Below, piece by piece: positions 19,702 to 32,242 of a DNA stretch of 64,000 nt; positions within the stretch are counted from its first letter, which is position 1, and each line of letters starts with the position of its first letter. The notes below the pieces were generated by a model. It was not told the DNA's origin. It did no database searches and saw nothing but the letters and a program-made list of their open reading frames with translations. The position numbers and the translations under genes were made by a program. This DNA is from Erigeron canadensis (Eukaryota; Streptophyta; Magnoliopsida; Asterales; Asteraceae), in assembly GCF_010389155.1 (NCBI RefSeq), contig NC_057764.1:372001-436000 (forward strand), read 5' to 3'.

Positions 19702-22700
19702 ATGGACTATTTGGATATGGAAGATGGACAAGCTGTGTTAGTTTGTAGTGAAGAAGAGCATGAGTTGGTTGAAGAAATGATGCATGAAATCATGGCTCTT
19801 AATGTTGATGAAACTCAACCGGAAGATGAATCTTTCGAAGAAATCAAAGATGATAGAAGCATCCGAGTGCCTACATCGGTTGAGAGTCCTCCCACCGATT
19901 TGGAACTCAAGCCACTTCCGGATCATTTGGAGTATGCATATTTAGAATGTACATCTTTTCTCCTCGTTGTCATTTCATCTTCCTTGATGGAGGATGAAAA
20001 ATCTAGGCTTATTACCGTGTTGAAGGCCCATAAAAAGGCCTTTGCATGGAAGATTTCCGATATTCCTGGTATAAGTCCAGAATTCTGTAAGCACACAATT
20101 AATTTTGTTGATAATGTTAAACCTGTTGTGCAAAGACAACGGAGATTGAATCCAAATATGAAGGATGTTGTTAAAAAAAAAGTTTTGAAGTTATTAGATG
20201 CGGGAATCATATTCCCCATCTCGGATAGTTCATGGGTAAGTCCGGTACACTGTGTACCGAAGAAGGGTGGGATGACTGTTGTTTTAAATGACAAAAATGA
20301 ATTAATTCCCACAAGAACTGTCACGGGGTGGAGGGTATGTATTGACTATCGGAAACTAAATGATGCGACCCGCAAGGATCATTTCCCATTGCCCTTTATC
20401 GATCAAATGCTCGAACGGCTCGCCGGGAATGAGTATTTTTGTTTTCTGGACGGGTTCTCCGGGTACTTCCAAATACCCATAGACCCAAAAGATCAAGAGA
20501 AGACCATCTTCACTTACCCCTATGGCACTTATGCCTATAGGAGGATGCCATTTGGTCTTTGTAATGCACCCGGGACTTTCCAACGTTGCATGAATGCCAT
20601 TTTTCAGGATATGATAGAAACCTCCATGGAAGTGTTCATGGATGATTTTTCAGTTTTTGGTAGTTCATTTGAAAATTGTTTAAAAAGTCTTGACAAGATG
20701 TTGGAAAGGTGTGAACGGGCGCATTTGGTTTTGAATTGGGAAAAATGTCACTTTATGGTCAAGGAGGGTATAGTTTTGGGACATAAAGTTTCTAAGGAAG
20801 GGTTAAAGGTTGACAAAGCTAAAATTGATGTGATAAGTAAGTTACCTCCACCCACGAATGTTAAATCTATTAGAAGCTTTCTTGGTCATGTGGGGTTTTA
20901 CCGTAGGTTTATAAAAGATTTTTCTAAAATCACCCGGCCTATGACCAAGTTGTTAGAGAAAGATGTCCCATTTGTTTTTGATAAAGAATGTCTTGAAGAT
21001 TTCAACTTGCTTAAAGAGAGATTAACCAATGCTCCCATTATGACTCCACCCAATTGGTCTTTACCATTCGAGTTGATGTGTGATGCTAGCGATTATGCCT
21101 TAGGGGTCGTTTTAGGCCAAAGGGAGGATAAACATTTCCGCCCTATCTTGTATGCTAGCAAGACTTTAAACCCTGCCCAACAGAACTATACGGTTACCGA
21201 AAAAGAGCTGTTGGCGGTTGTATATGGTTTTGATAAATTTCGTCCCTACTTGGTCCTTAACAAGACCATTGTCTATACTGATCATTCTGCCTTGAGGTAC
21301 TTGTTCTCGAAACAAGATGCCAAGCCCCGTCTAATTCATTGGGTCTTGCTTTTGCAAGAATTCGACATTGAAATTAAAGACAAGAAGGGGGCTGAGAATG
21401 TGGCAGCTGACCATCTTAGTAGGCTCGAAAATCCTCACCGTGAGGAATTACAAGAGCATGATATTAATGATGATTTTCCTGATGAGTTTTTGATGAAGAT
21501 TGAAGCAGGACCTTGGTTCGCCGATATTGCTAACTATCTTAGTTCAGGTGCAATTCCGGAAGATATGTCAAAGCAAGAACGGAGGAAACTTTTTACCGAG
21601 GCTAAACATTACTTTTGGGAAAATCCATTTTTGTTTAAAATTTGTGCAGATGGGATGACAAGGAGGTGTGTGGCAGATGATGAGACACACCAGATTCTTG
21701 ATGCTTGTCACCATGGGCCAACTGGTGGACATTATGGAGCATCAGTCACCGGTAAGAAAGTATATGATGCTGGATTCTTTTGGCCAACCGTGTTCAAGGA
21801 AGCACAAACTTTGGTAGAGGTTTGTGATGTGTGTCAGCGACAAGGTAATATTTCCAAACGTGATGAAATGCCTCAAAACTTTATTCCGGTATGTGAAGTT
21901 TTTGATGTTTGGGGCATAGACTTTATGGGACCTTTTCTCCCATCGAATAGGAATTTGTATATCCTTGTTGCTGTTGATTATGTTTCAAAGTGGGCCGAGG
22001 CGAAAGCCTTGCCAACGAATGATGCACGTGTTGTCATTCATTTCTTGAAAAAGCTTTTCTGTAGGTTCGGAGTGCCCAAGGCCTTAATCAGTGACCGCGG
22101 AATCCATTTCGCGAATCACCAACTCGCTAAGGTGCTAAAGAGGTACGGTGTCAACCACCGTTTTTCAACCTCATATCATCCGCAAACGAGTGGCCAAGTT
22201 GAAAACACGAATCGGGCACTAAATAGAATTCTTGAGAAGACCGTAGGAGATAAACCGAAGTCTTGGTCCACCAAGCTTGACGATGCTCTATGGGCATTTA
22301 GGACCGCATACAAGACACCAATTGGGACTACCCCATTTCGGTTGCTTTATGGAAAGACTTGTCATCTTCCTATTGAAATTGAGCATAAAGCCTTTTGGGC
22401 GCTCAAGAATTGTAATATGGACCTAGTTGAAGCCGGTGAGTTGAGGTCTATGCAATTGAATGAAGTAGATGAACTTAGGTTGTATGCTTATGATAACTCT
22501 TTGTTGTATAAGGAACGAACTAAAGTGTGGCATGACCGTAGGCTTAGAAAGAAGGATTTTAAAGCCGGAGATAAAGTCTTGTTGTTCCTTTCCAAGTACA
22601 AGTTTAAGCAACCCAAGTTGACATCTAGGTGGACCGGCCCTTTGTGATCAAACATGTTTATCCGTCTGGTTATGTGAAATTGTTTAAATGGGATGGTACT

Positions 22701-22802
22701 TCTTTTATTGTTAATGGTCACAGGTTAAAGCTTTACCATGTGGAGGAAGAAAGTGTGGGAGTCGTCGTTGACGAGCTTCCCTTTTTCGACATGAAGCAAT
22801 GA
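19702..22802 (+). pseudogene. Athila pol: reverse transcriptase, RNase H and integrase
   Basis: An open stretch of 981 codons from 19702, then a one-base deletion near 22640. After it the correct frame continues about 50 codons to TGA at 22800-22802. RT has the FMDDF active site (D314, D315 counted from 19702). RNase H has DASDYALG and TDHSALRYL. Integrase has an HHCC zinc region ([10 protein letters not shown]...CDVCQ, about 670-710) and a perfect D,D35E triad (D740, D798, E834). No chromodomain follows, as expected for Athila. The ATG at 19702 is not the natural start: the frame is continuous with gag-protease upstream of the nested LTR. RT, RNase H and integrase motifs all look intact. Confidence 0.93.
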
Positions 22803-23398
22803 TGAAGAGTTTCGAGTCTAGCTAGAGACTCGTAAATAAATTAAGCGCTTCACGGGAGGCAACCCGTGTTTCTCGTTTTCTTATTTTTGATTATTTTGTT
22901 TATTTGTAATTGGTATTGTGTTTTAATAAGAAATTACAGGTAGAAACCGCTCACACGCGTTCCGGTAAGTCGTTTCAGAAGTAAACGACGGTAAGTGTGG
23001 GGGGGTTTTGCTGTTCAGCAGCTAGTCTTTCCTGTTTTTGAGTTGCTCCGCAGGGATGTCGTTGTCGTGCAACTTGTGTCGTTTTGAGAAAACTAAAAAA
23101 AAAAAAAAAAAGCGACCAAAGGGGGGGCTGCGTCGCAGCTTGATTGGTTGCGCCGCAGCTATATTGTCCTGTTTGAAAGTTGCGCCGCAGCTAGAAGATT
23201 GCGCCGCATCTCGGTCAAACTTAGTCAATCAGCTGAAGTTAGATAATGAGGGGATCGTGGGGTCTTTTTCACCCACATACACTTATTAACTTTTTACTTT
23301 TCCTTTTCTTTACCCTTCTTCCCCCTTGTTTTCAATAATTTCTTAATTTTTTTTTTTTTAAATCTTAATCTTCTTAATCTTTCTCTTTAATAATCATC
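22803..23398 (+). other. pol-env intergenic region of the Athila element
   Basis: Non-coding. It holds four TGCG(C/T)CGCA(G/T)CT words between about 23128 and 23215, an A-run at 23093-23111, and a T-rich stretch ahead of the env-position ATG. Confidence 0.6.
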
Positions 23399-25580
23399 AT
23401 GACAAGAACAGGAAAGGTATGTTTTGTTTCTTTCCTAATTTATAATGTTCATGGCTAATTTCGAATTTATGTGTTTATTAGCTTTATTTGATTCTTCAAA
23501 TTCGAATTTATGGTTAAAGAAGGTCGAGAACAGGGTGTAGTTGGTTGTAATTTGATAATGAGCTTTAATTAAAAGAATTAATCTAGTTAGGGTTTAATTA
23601 AAAAGTTGTTATTCTTGATTAAAGATAAACCCTAGAAGTCAAATTAGGATTTAAATTAGGATTTGTAGTTAAAAAGTTGTTTGTTCACCTGCTGCTGCTC
23701 GTCCCTGAATTCAACACAGCCAAGCTGCGCAGCAGTTCTGGGACAGAAGGGTTAAGCTGCGCCGCAACTTAGGTAGTTGCGCCACAGCTGCCCTGGTTCG
23801 TCCTCTAGCTTCGTTTTACTTCATATATATATGTATGTTGGATTGGGGTTTGATTGTTTTGATGTTTTTCTTGTATGTGTAGGACACTGCCACGTCTAGC
23901 CGTGCAGGACGAGGTAGTTCTCGGGCCTCGTCCGCCAATGCCACCCCTACCGTTGATCTCACTCCCGAAGCCGTTGCCATGGGCGTTCCAACCCATCCGT
24001 GGCTTCGTTTTCCACATCTAACTCCAGAGAACAAGAATAAATGTACCAATCGTTTGGCTACTTTATATAATAAGGACATCACTGAGCCAAAGTTCATGGA
24101 AAGCAGTATGCTGAGAAGTTTAGGTGTGAGGACTGAGGTTAGTGATTTCTTTAGTCTTAAGCATGGGGGAACCGATCCTGATGGGAATCGAATTGATCGG
24201 AACTTTAGTATGTGGTTTGATATTTTTAGTAATAGGGAGAAAGTATATAAGGAATGGTGTTTGGATTTTTACTCTACCATCTCTGTTGATGATATTGATT
24301 CAGTTAAGAGTGTGTTTGAGGGAGAGGTGATTCATTTTAGATGTGGGGGTTTGAACAGGCATATGACCATTGCAGAATTTGGGGTGTGCACGGGAATGTA
24401 TACTAGGGAAATGCTAAATGATCCATTTTTCTGTAACCTTTTGAAGCATGCTGCTAGGACTACTACAGGGTTTCCTCAGGGTTCAGGGGATGCGTGAGAT
24501 TATTATACTCACATCTTTGGTGGTAAGACTTGGAAGGCGGTTTGTGGGGCGAACACAATTAAGTCGCCCCTTTTGAGATTGCTCCATAAGATTCTTGTTC
24601 ATTTCTTTGTCCAGAGAACTAATCACCCGGACAAATTGTATGTTGAAGATTTATGGCTGATGAGGATTTTGCATGAGGGAAATCATGTTTTGACAGCTTG
24701 TCCTCCGTATGTGCTTGCTAAGCACATGAGAACAAAGGGGGTAAAAGACTCGGGGTTGGTTTGTGGCCACTTTGTCACAAAAATTGTTCACATTTTCAGC
24801 TGGAAGATAACAGGGTGAATATAGGTTTTAATTTGAATTGGAAAATTATGAAAACATTTACCTTTACAGAATTGACTCGTTTTGAATTGCTTCGCCCGAG
24901 AAAGAGCAGGAATGATAATTACCAATTGATTGCTTATGATGAAGGTGACCAGGAAGAAGATGAAGGGGATGATCAGGAGGCAAGTGATGATGATGAGGAG
25001 ATGGCTGATGCACCTGAGCAGCAGCCCGAGCCTGCACGACGCCCTAAGCGTCGTGCTACCACTTCTACCGCAGGAGCATCTCCTTCCTTCACAGCTCCTG
25101 CAGGGTTTAGTTAATCAGATGTTGACATCCCAGCAGCAGTTCCAGAATGATATGGCTGGATTTCAGACGAGGATGGATGATTTTCGACATAAGGTGGGCG
25201 ATGATTTGACTTATATTGGTTCTAGTTTGGGGAGAGTGGTTTATGACTCTCGACATTATCAGCCTATGTTAGAAGCTCAGTTTACCGGCCAGGAGTATCA
25301 CCCACCCACAGTCATTCCAGCGTATGATCCACCGAGTATTTTTATTCCTCAGCAGAGGGTTGGTGGTGGATTCTATTTTCCACCAGAGTGCCAGTTCGAG
25401 GTGCCACCTCGCCACGATCCTGGTGCATTAGGGCTGGATATGCCGGTCTGTTTTGGTAATTATGCAGGGACGGATGCTGGAGAGACAGGCGCTGCGGAAC
25501 CTACTTTTGCTGAGCAAGTTGTAGGATCCTTGTTTGATGTGGGTAACATTCCTGGTTACCGTCCTTACCCACCTCAGTGA
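23399..25580 (+). pseudogene. Athila env-position ORF, spliced and degenerate
   Basis: A first exon of 18 nt (ATG 23399-23401, encoding MTRTGK) is followed by a GT-AG intron (23417-23882) and then a frame that flows into VPTHPWLRFPHLTPEN. The main body resembles the 'putative plant transposon protein' domain of Athila ORFs (FGVCTGMYTREML). The reading frame is broken by TGA at 24494-24496 and by frameshifts near 24790 and 25110. An acidic D/E-rich tract follows (about 24940-25010), then a C-terminal P/Y/Q-rich region ending at 25580. I see no signal peptide or membrane segment, so 'env' describes position only. Confidence 0.75.
23690..23795. repeat. GC-rich palindrome words inside the env-position intron
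   Basis: Three variants of TGCGC(A/C)GCAGCT at about 23724, 23755 and 23776, the same word as in the LTRs and in the pol-env spacer. Confidence 0.7.
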
Positions 25581-27970
25581 TCCACTTTTGGGATGACGAT
25601 GGCAGCCGTCAGTTGTTTATTAGATGGCTTGTATCAATTGTGTAAACAATTCCATTTTCCGTACTTTCTTTTGTTTTCTTGTTTGGTTTGTATCCACCCT
25701 GCGGGGTGATGGACATCGTATTTTATTTCCATTTCCATTGAATAATTAGGGTAGGATGATGGCATGCTTAACGATATTATGATTATTATGTTGCTTTTGT
25801 TGTGTGTTCATGTGTGACAGCAAGGTTGTCATATGCATATTCTAGCAGTAAGTTCAGCGCCATATTTGTTGATTGGTATGTTTGATGCACACATAACTCT
25901 CGCACTTTCCGTTTTGGTACGAGTTGTTTATCCCGCCAACCAAAGTGTCCTTCCTATTTCGGAAGTGCCATTTGTGACACGGGGTCGATAACTTGTTTCA
26001 AAACGGAATGTGTCCTTATTCCGGTATATGCTCTTATTTTTCTATGTCGCTTACCCCTATTTACTTTTGTTTGACCGATATGGACATTGAGGGCATTGTC
26101 CATCTTAAGTGTGGGGGGTGGCAAATAGGTTTAAGCTACCAGGTATATCACTTTTGTTGTTTTGTCATTGCGATTTCTATTGTTTTTGTTGATATGTCCC
26201 TCTCGTAGGCCTTTGGATTTTATCTAGGGGCATGAGTTTCTATTTTGAACTCTTAACTGTGATGTGCATGTTTGAAACTGGTGCTATCAATTTGGCGGGA
26301 TAATAGAAGTTGATATGATTTTTAAACTTGAGTTGAACTTGTCCTTGTGGTAAATTGCTTTTGACACTTAATTCATTATTTATTAAGCAATTTTACTACC
26401 ACATTTTTCCTTGACAAAAAAAAAAAAAAAATTTTAATTGGCGAAGTGTGTCCTGAACGGTTATTTGGCTAGTCCTCAGGATTGATAACATTACTTACAT
26501 GCTTATATATATATCCAAAACACCAAATTGTGAGATTTCATCATGTCACATATAGTTGTTCAGGTAACGGTTTTGGTTTGTTTGCCTTGTAAATACGTCC
26601 CTCTCTTAGGCTCTTGGATTTATTCGGGAGTAAGGGTATTCATTTTTGATGCCTTGCACTAGGATGTGCGTGTTTGAGGTATTTCTAAGCCATTTCCGGG
26701 TTCTTTTCTAGATAAGAGTGTGCTGGTGATGTGTTGATTCTAGAACTTGGCCTGGTGATCGTGACGAGTACATTGGATGATGAATTGGCATATAGGTTTG
26801 ACCATACTTTTTCTTTCTTTCGTTTCTTTGTTCTTTTGTATATCTATAATCACCTATACAACCTTATACACATATTTATACTTGTATATATACACATATA
26901 CATCCCTTGTAATTTAGCTTTTCACCCTTGTATAAATCCACCCCTTCATGTAAACTTCACCTATTTATACTTAACTATACCGTTAGTCTAATCTGGGGGC
27001 CATTGATTGTCATGGTTGTTTGAATGATTTGGGAGATTTTTAGTGGGTTGATTTGTGGAATATTCTTGTCTATGAGAATACGTAAACGGGTTAAGTTATT
27101 GAAGATTATCTTGGATTGCTCAGACAAAGAATGTGAAGAGTTATAGACACGTTCATCATTGTAAGAGAGTATTTACTAGTAGAGTAAAAATGGTTCAAAA
27201 GAATAAAGAACATGAAAAACAGAAAATAAAAAAAAAAGGAACTTGGGCTACTAGTAGGTATTTCTCATTTTTAAATGTCTAGAAAGTTGTTGTATCATTA
27301 TTTATGAAAGATTTGGTTGATAATAAGTTGTTTGAGGTTGATACACCACAATGGTGTCGGGTTTTGCTTGATACTTAAAGGTGTGTTCGCGGGATAGCAT
27401 CTTATAGGTTGGTGGTTTGTTGGCAATCAATGGTATGGGTTTGGTTAGACTATTTTGTACATTTCTCACATATACCTTATACTTTTGATTCTTATCCTTC
27501 ACTTGTAACCTATAACTTCCCATTTTCCATTGTAAATACCCATAAATACATAGCCTTAGTTTAAATACACAACCACCCTCTATGCCTATTTTGACGATGT
27601 ACTTGATCCTTGCGCCTTAACGGGGGAGTGACGATCCTAGCTCAAGCCTATGGTAAAAAAAGTATACATCACAACTCAGCTATGAGTGATTCTTCATATA
27701 TTCAACCCCGAAAGTAAGTTGTTGGAGTAGAATGATATTGGTAGGATCGTCTGTTTCATTTATGCTTAGTTGATTATCGTGGCTTACGGATTGTTCAGGT
27801 ATTGTCAAACATTTCGAGTTTTCATTTAAGATTAAAACTGCTTCACCCACCTTTTGTCATTTGACATGCTTGGTGTTGCTGCTTTTTGATACTTGTCACT
27901 TGTTTGATAGTGTGATTGTCAAGGAATGTTTCATTTAAAGTTTGGATTTGCTTGAGGACAAGCAAAGCTT
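25581..27970 (+). other. long 3' noncoding region of the Athila element
   Basis: 2.4 kb without a credible ORF. Two diverged direct repeats (about 26185-26290 and 26590-26700) share TCCCTCTC.TAGGC.TTGGATTT and GATGTGC(A/G)TGTTTGA. Such long spacers before the polypurine tract are normal in Athila. Confidence 0.6.
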
Positions 27971-27985
27971 AAGTGTGGGGGGATT
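27971..27985 (+). promoter_or_regulatory. polypurine tract
   Basis: AAGTGTGGGGGGATT immediately before the right LTR. Purine-rich GTGGGGGGA is the usual plus-strand primer site of Athila elements. Confidence 0.8.
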
Positions 27986-29112
27986 TGATATGTCGTATTT
28001 TATACCCATTTCTCACGGTTTATATAGTTAAGTTAGCATGTTTAATGAGTCGTTTTCGTATACAATTTGTGCGTTTATGGTATGTGTTAGTGTTTCAGGT
28101 TATTAGCAGATACTTGAGCGTATTTCTGAAGAAAACGACATTCTTGAAGTGAAATAAGTGCTTACGGATGATTACCGGGTCGTTTGGATGAAGTTTGGTG
28201 AAAGTCAACAAAAGTCAAACCTGGAATCAAGTGAGCTGCGCAGCAGCTGTGAAATAGAAGGCTTAAGCTGCGCAGCAGCTCATCCAGTGGTGTCCCATTC
28301 GAAGTCAATAAAAGTCAAAAGTCAACAGCAGTCAAAGTGAGGTGCGCCGCAGCTTATAAGCTGCCACGCAGCTTAAGGACGTTTCTCCATAGAATTTTTG
28401 GAAACATATAAATAGCTTGTTTTTCATTCCAAAACCCTATCTCATACTTTCCAGCCGTTTTGAAGACCTTTTGAGGAGACTGTTGATCAGATTTATCATC
28501 CTGGAAGATCGATATTACGATTGGATTATTCTCGTTATTTCCGTTCAATTCTTTGTATTCGGTAACGATGAATTCTTTCTATTTGATTTGTTATTCGTAT
28601 TTTAATATGAGTGGCTAATCGTCTCTTCATCCATCTTGATGGAGTGAGACATTATATAAGGATTGCACAATATTTATTAATTCAAGTGATTTGATTTAAC
28701 GTTTTGTCGTAATCTCAATCTATTAATTCTTTGTTATTCGATTATTGATTGCGGATAATTTGTGCTCATTGGTTAGTGATGACTATGATTTGGGTATAAG
28801 TTATTTTGATTGCTTAGTTAGAAGCAATTGGTTCTATGACGGGTACGGTAGAGGGTAATCGATATTTGATAAGAATTAACGGGTTGACGGTTGGGTACAA
28901 TCGATAGGCAAACTTGTTATCTGAAATGACCAAGACCATTGTTTAACTAGGGAAGTTATAAAAAGGCGTCTCGGGGTACCGGTCTTAATAATGAAACTAG
29001 TTTATACAAGAGAGTCGAATAAGTTGTTAACTTGACGGGTACGGGGTTGGCGATTAATTTGAGTCTCGGTCATTTAATCACTAAACTGAATTTGAACTTC
29101 ATCAAATGTGCA
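27986..29112 (+). repeat. right LTR of the Athila element, 3'-truncated
   Basis: It matches the left LTR from TGATATGTCG to ATCAAATGTGCA, then switches abruptly at 29112 to unrelated DNA. About 320 bp of the 3' end is missing. By eye there are roughly 17 substitutions and one indel of about 20 bp (one fewer palindromic word), most of them in the first 480 bp. TATAAATAG is intact at 28407-28415. Confidence 0.9.
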
Positions 29113-30079
29113 CACTCTAATTTTAGTACAATATAATATTTTACAATTTAAATGATATAATTGTAATTTGTTTTCTAAAAGTAAGAAAAAATAAGTAGAA
29201 AAATAACGACAAACGTTAAATTCATTGTCATAGGATTATTATTTGAAAGTCATTGGTCGCCGAAAAATTTATTTTGAGATATATTTCTTCATTTAGAGAA
29301 TAGAAAACTTGAATTGTCAGGATTTTTAATAGAAAGAATGAAAAGAGGTTTAAGAAAAAGTTTTCTGTATGTAAATGTGTAATACATTATTAGTGTAGCT
29401 GTTTGTGGAAAAATTATTTTCTTTCAAATTATTATATAAATTTGTCACAAACAACTAATTATGGTAATCATTATAGTTATGTAGAAAAGATAGCTAATTA
29501 TTTCCTAAAAAGGGGTTTCTTACATTATGATCGAATACGTTTTCATTTAATAAGACCTTGCCCGACACGTGTGGTCATTATTTATTAAAGAGAACCGGTA
29601 TTTTTTAATATGAGTGTTACACCTGGTATGCGGAACAAACTCTTTTTAGGGTTTATTTTCTATTCTCGATCTAGGGTCCATTTTTTTTTTACATTCTCGG
29701 ATATATACGACTCTTATAAGTATGACACAACTTTTAAAACTGCCCTCTCCCAAAAAGATTTAGCTCCGTCTCTGGTCATATCATAGGAGGTTCAAGATAA
29801 AAGACAGTTAATACATATTGTATGGTAAACATTAATTGAAGTTTAATTTAACTACGATGAATTTGATCGAATGTAACATATGCAGACAGGCTTGTTGGGA
29901 GATGACTTAAGATTTGTCTAAAAAAAGGATAGGAAGATAGAAGGTGAGAGACGCAAGATGAGTAAAAAGGTAATTACTAGTTGTTGAGTGTATGAGTTTA
30001 TGATACGCCATTACCTAAATCACTCGCCCCTACGACAAAGCACATTCCTCTGTCATCAATCGATGATTCACTTCGCGCG
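29113..30079. other. intergenic DNA and SWEET upstream region
   Basis: AT-rich, with no coding signal. The last 300 bp form the SWEET promoter. It contains GTACGTAC palindromes downstream of about 30150 and several GATCGAT tracts. Confidence 0.5.
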
Positions 30080-30087
30080 TATAAATA
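30080..30087 (+). promoter_or_regulatory. TATA box of the SWEET gene
   Basis: TATAAATA preceded by GCGCG, 206 bp upstream of the ATG. A match to the plant TATA consensus at a plausible distance. Confidence 0.6.
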
Positions 30088-30292
30088 CATCACTAGCATA
30101 ACACCTCTCTTTCATCAATTCATTGATTAGCTAGCTAGATAGATATTACGTACATGATCGATTGTACGTACGTTTTGTTAGAGTCGACGTCAGAAGTGTA
30201 GTACGTTAGCGCAAGCTAGATAGATAGAGGCTTCAGGTTTCCATTCCCACCCTAAACGGCCAGCATTATTGACTAGTACTGATTTGTGCAAA

Positions 30293-31608
30293 ATGGAACT
30301 TTTTGATGTTCACCAGCCTCTGGTTTTTGTATTTGGCCTTCTAGGTACGTACGTACATAATTAAGGCCTTCCTATATATATATATTCATTTAGCTTTTGA
30401 TCGAGAGAGATCGATTGTCTTATCATATCTGGCTAGTTTCTCCATATGCAGGTAACATTATTTCCACCGGGGTCTACTTTGCTCCATTGTAAGTCTAATA
30501 ATATACACTCGATCGATCTGTACAAATTAACTAGCTAGCTAGTTACTTTTTACGGATTAATTAGCTAGCGATATACATATATATTGAATTGTTGAGTATA
30601 AGATTATTAGATATTGGTATATATATACTTTGATTTGATGATGGTCAGGCCAACATTTATTGAAATATGCAAGAAGAAATCTACAATGGGGTTCCAGTCA
30701 TTGCCGTACGTGGTGTCACTGTTTAGCGCATTGCTTTGGTTGTTCTACGCCTTCATCAAAGGAGATGACACGTTCCTACTCAAATCCATTAACACCCTTG
30801 GTACCGTCATTGAGTCCGTTTACATCATGATTTTCCTCTTCTACGCTACCCCCGATACCAGGGTACATACCTTTTCCATATTTAATTAACTAATACGAGT
30901 AATGAAGTACGTACGAGTAGTAATTAATTAGCTAGATGGAGTTGATATATATATACATTATGCATGTGTTAATTTGTGTGTGTAGAAGCAAACATTTAAA
31001 AGTCTGGCTGCCGTCATGGTTCTATGCCTCTGTATTTCTCTTGGGACGTTGTTGCCATTGAGAGGACATACAAGGGTGCTAGTCGTTGGGTGGATTTGTG
31101 TGGGGATATCTGTGTGTGTATTTGCAGCACCTCTCACTATTGTGGTGAGTCATCGTACCTACATATCTACGTACCTTAGTTAGTTCATTTAATTGGTTAA
31201 TCAGGTATTTGCAGCACCTCGATCCCCCTGATGTGTAAATTTTATTGACAGTTTCAAGTTGTGAGAACAAAAAGTGTTGAGTTCATGCCATTGTCCTTAT
31301 CATGTTTCCTGACTCTAAGTGCGGTTATGTGGTTCGCTTATGGGATGTCCATCAAGGATATATGCGTTACGGTAAATATATATACCTCTATCCCTATATA
31401 TATGTATATATATCAACATATATATACATATATTATGAACACTCTTAAAATAAGAATGGTGAGAATAGTTAAAAACATCATTTTGATGCATTAAAAATCC
31501 ATAAAACTAACATAATGCATTTAAGTGTTTAACAACACATTGATCCGTCAAAATCGAAAAAAATCATGTATTTTGTTGGATGCATCGTTTTGATGAATAT
31601 ATATACAG

Positions 31609-31645
<37 letters not shown>

Positions 31646-32242
31646 TTCATATGAGAACCGTTTGAATCGGAAGAACCATAAAAACTTTTAAATTATAACT
31701 TGATGGTCATATATTCATATATGAACATATTAAATTATACTTTGAAATTACCTATGTTCTCACATGAACCTATATATATGTTTAATGCCTTAATTTCATT
31801 TTCTAAGATAAAAAGAAAGCAAAACAGAACGTTTGAACAACTATCTTCAAAGTTTAGTTGATTAGGTGGAGTAACTTATAGTTGTCGAAGAAGAGGTTGT
31901 GTAATTAGTAAATAATAGTTCAAGTTTGTTGAATGCACATGTGTATGTTTTGTTTTGTAGGTGCCAAACATACTAGGATTTCTATTGGGAGTGCTTCAAA
32001 TGGGACTATATGGATATTATAGAAACGCAAGCATCTCTCCCGATAATGAGAAAAACACAAATAATAATAATAATAATACTAATAATGCCAAACCCAAGCT
32101 GCAGGAACACATTATAAACCTCACTACCATTTTATCAAACTCGGAAGTGTATCCAGTGGATTCCTCATCATCAGGGCGTAGCAGCGATGATGAAAAGGAA
32201 ATTAGCACAGGTGATCGGGTGGCCAATGTGCGTGGATTATAA
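30293..32242 (+). CDS. SWEET sugar transporter, probably clade III
   Basis: Six exons: 30293-30344, 30452-30488, 30649-30862, 30986-31144, 31252-31371, 31961-32242. All have GT-AG borders and consistent phase, giving 287 residues. The 37-bp second exon is typical of SWEET genes. The protein has two MtN3/saliva triple-helix repeats (about residues 10-97 and 130-216) joined by a linker helix, so seven membrane spans. The conserved prolines are visible (FAPLPTF, QSLPY, FAAPL, EFMPL), with pore Asn in KSIN (N78) and VPNILGF. The polar C-terminal tail is rich in Asn and Ser. Family knowledge: SWEETs are bidirectional facilitators; clade III members (SWEET9-15) move sucrose at the plasma membrane in phloem loading, nectaries and seeds, and are exploited by pathogens. 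The clade call rests on overall similarity and length; I cannot pick a member. Confidence 0.93.
31434..31790. mobile_element. MITE-like element in SWEET intron 5
   Basis: It starts AACACTCTTAAAATAAGAATGGTGAGAA and ends TATGTTCTCACATGAAC. The left part matches the hairpin element at 34639-34795 (CATCATTTTGATGCATTAAAA, GTGTTTAACAACACATTGAT). A (TA)n tract interrupts it at about 31613-31640. It makes up much of the 589-bp intron. Confidence 0.5.

Larger units (their letters stand above)
13922..29112 (+). mobile_element. Athila-type Ty3/gypsy LTR retrotransposon, disrupted
   Basis: Order: left LTR, PBS, gag-protease, nested solo LTR, RT-RNaseH-integrase, env-position ORF, long 3' noncoding region, polypurine tract, truncated right LTR. 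The PBS motif TGGCGCCGCTGCCGGGGAC, the large env-position ORF after pol, the absence of a chromodomain and the AAGTGTGGGGGGA polypurine tract all fit the Athila branch. By eye the two LTRs differ at roughly 2% of positions plus one indel of about 20 bp, implying a fairly recent insertion. The left flank is TACAT; the matching right copy cannot be checked because the right LTR is cut short. The element cannot express intact proteins: gag has three stops, pol is split by a 1,495-bp insertion and frameshifted at its end, and the env-position ORF has a stop and two frameshifts. Confidence 0.93.

Noticed and set aside
19702..19704. ATG 19702 as a natural pol start
   Set aside because: It sits right behind the nested LTR; the same frame continues on the other side of the insertion, so pol was part of a gag-pol frame.
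23399..25580. genuine viral envelope gene
   Set aside because: No signal peptide, membrane segment or fusion motif seen; it resembles the Athila ORF domain and is called env only by position.
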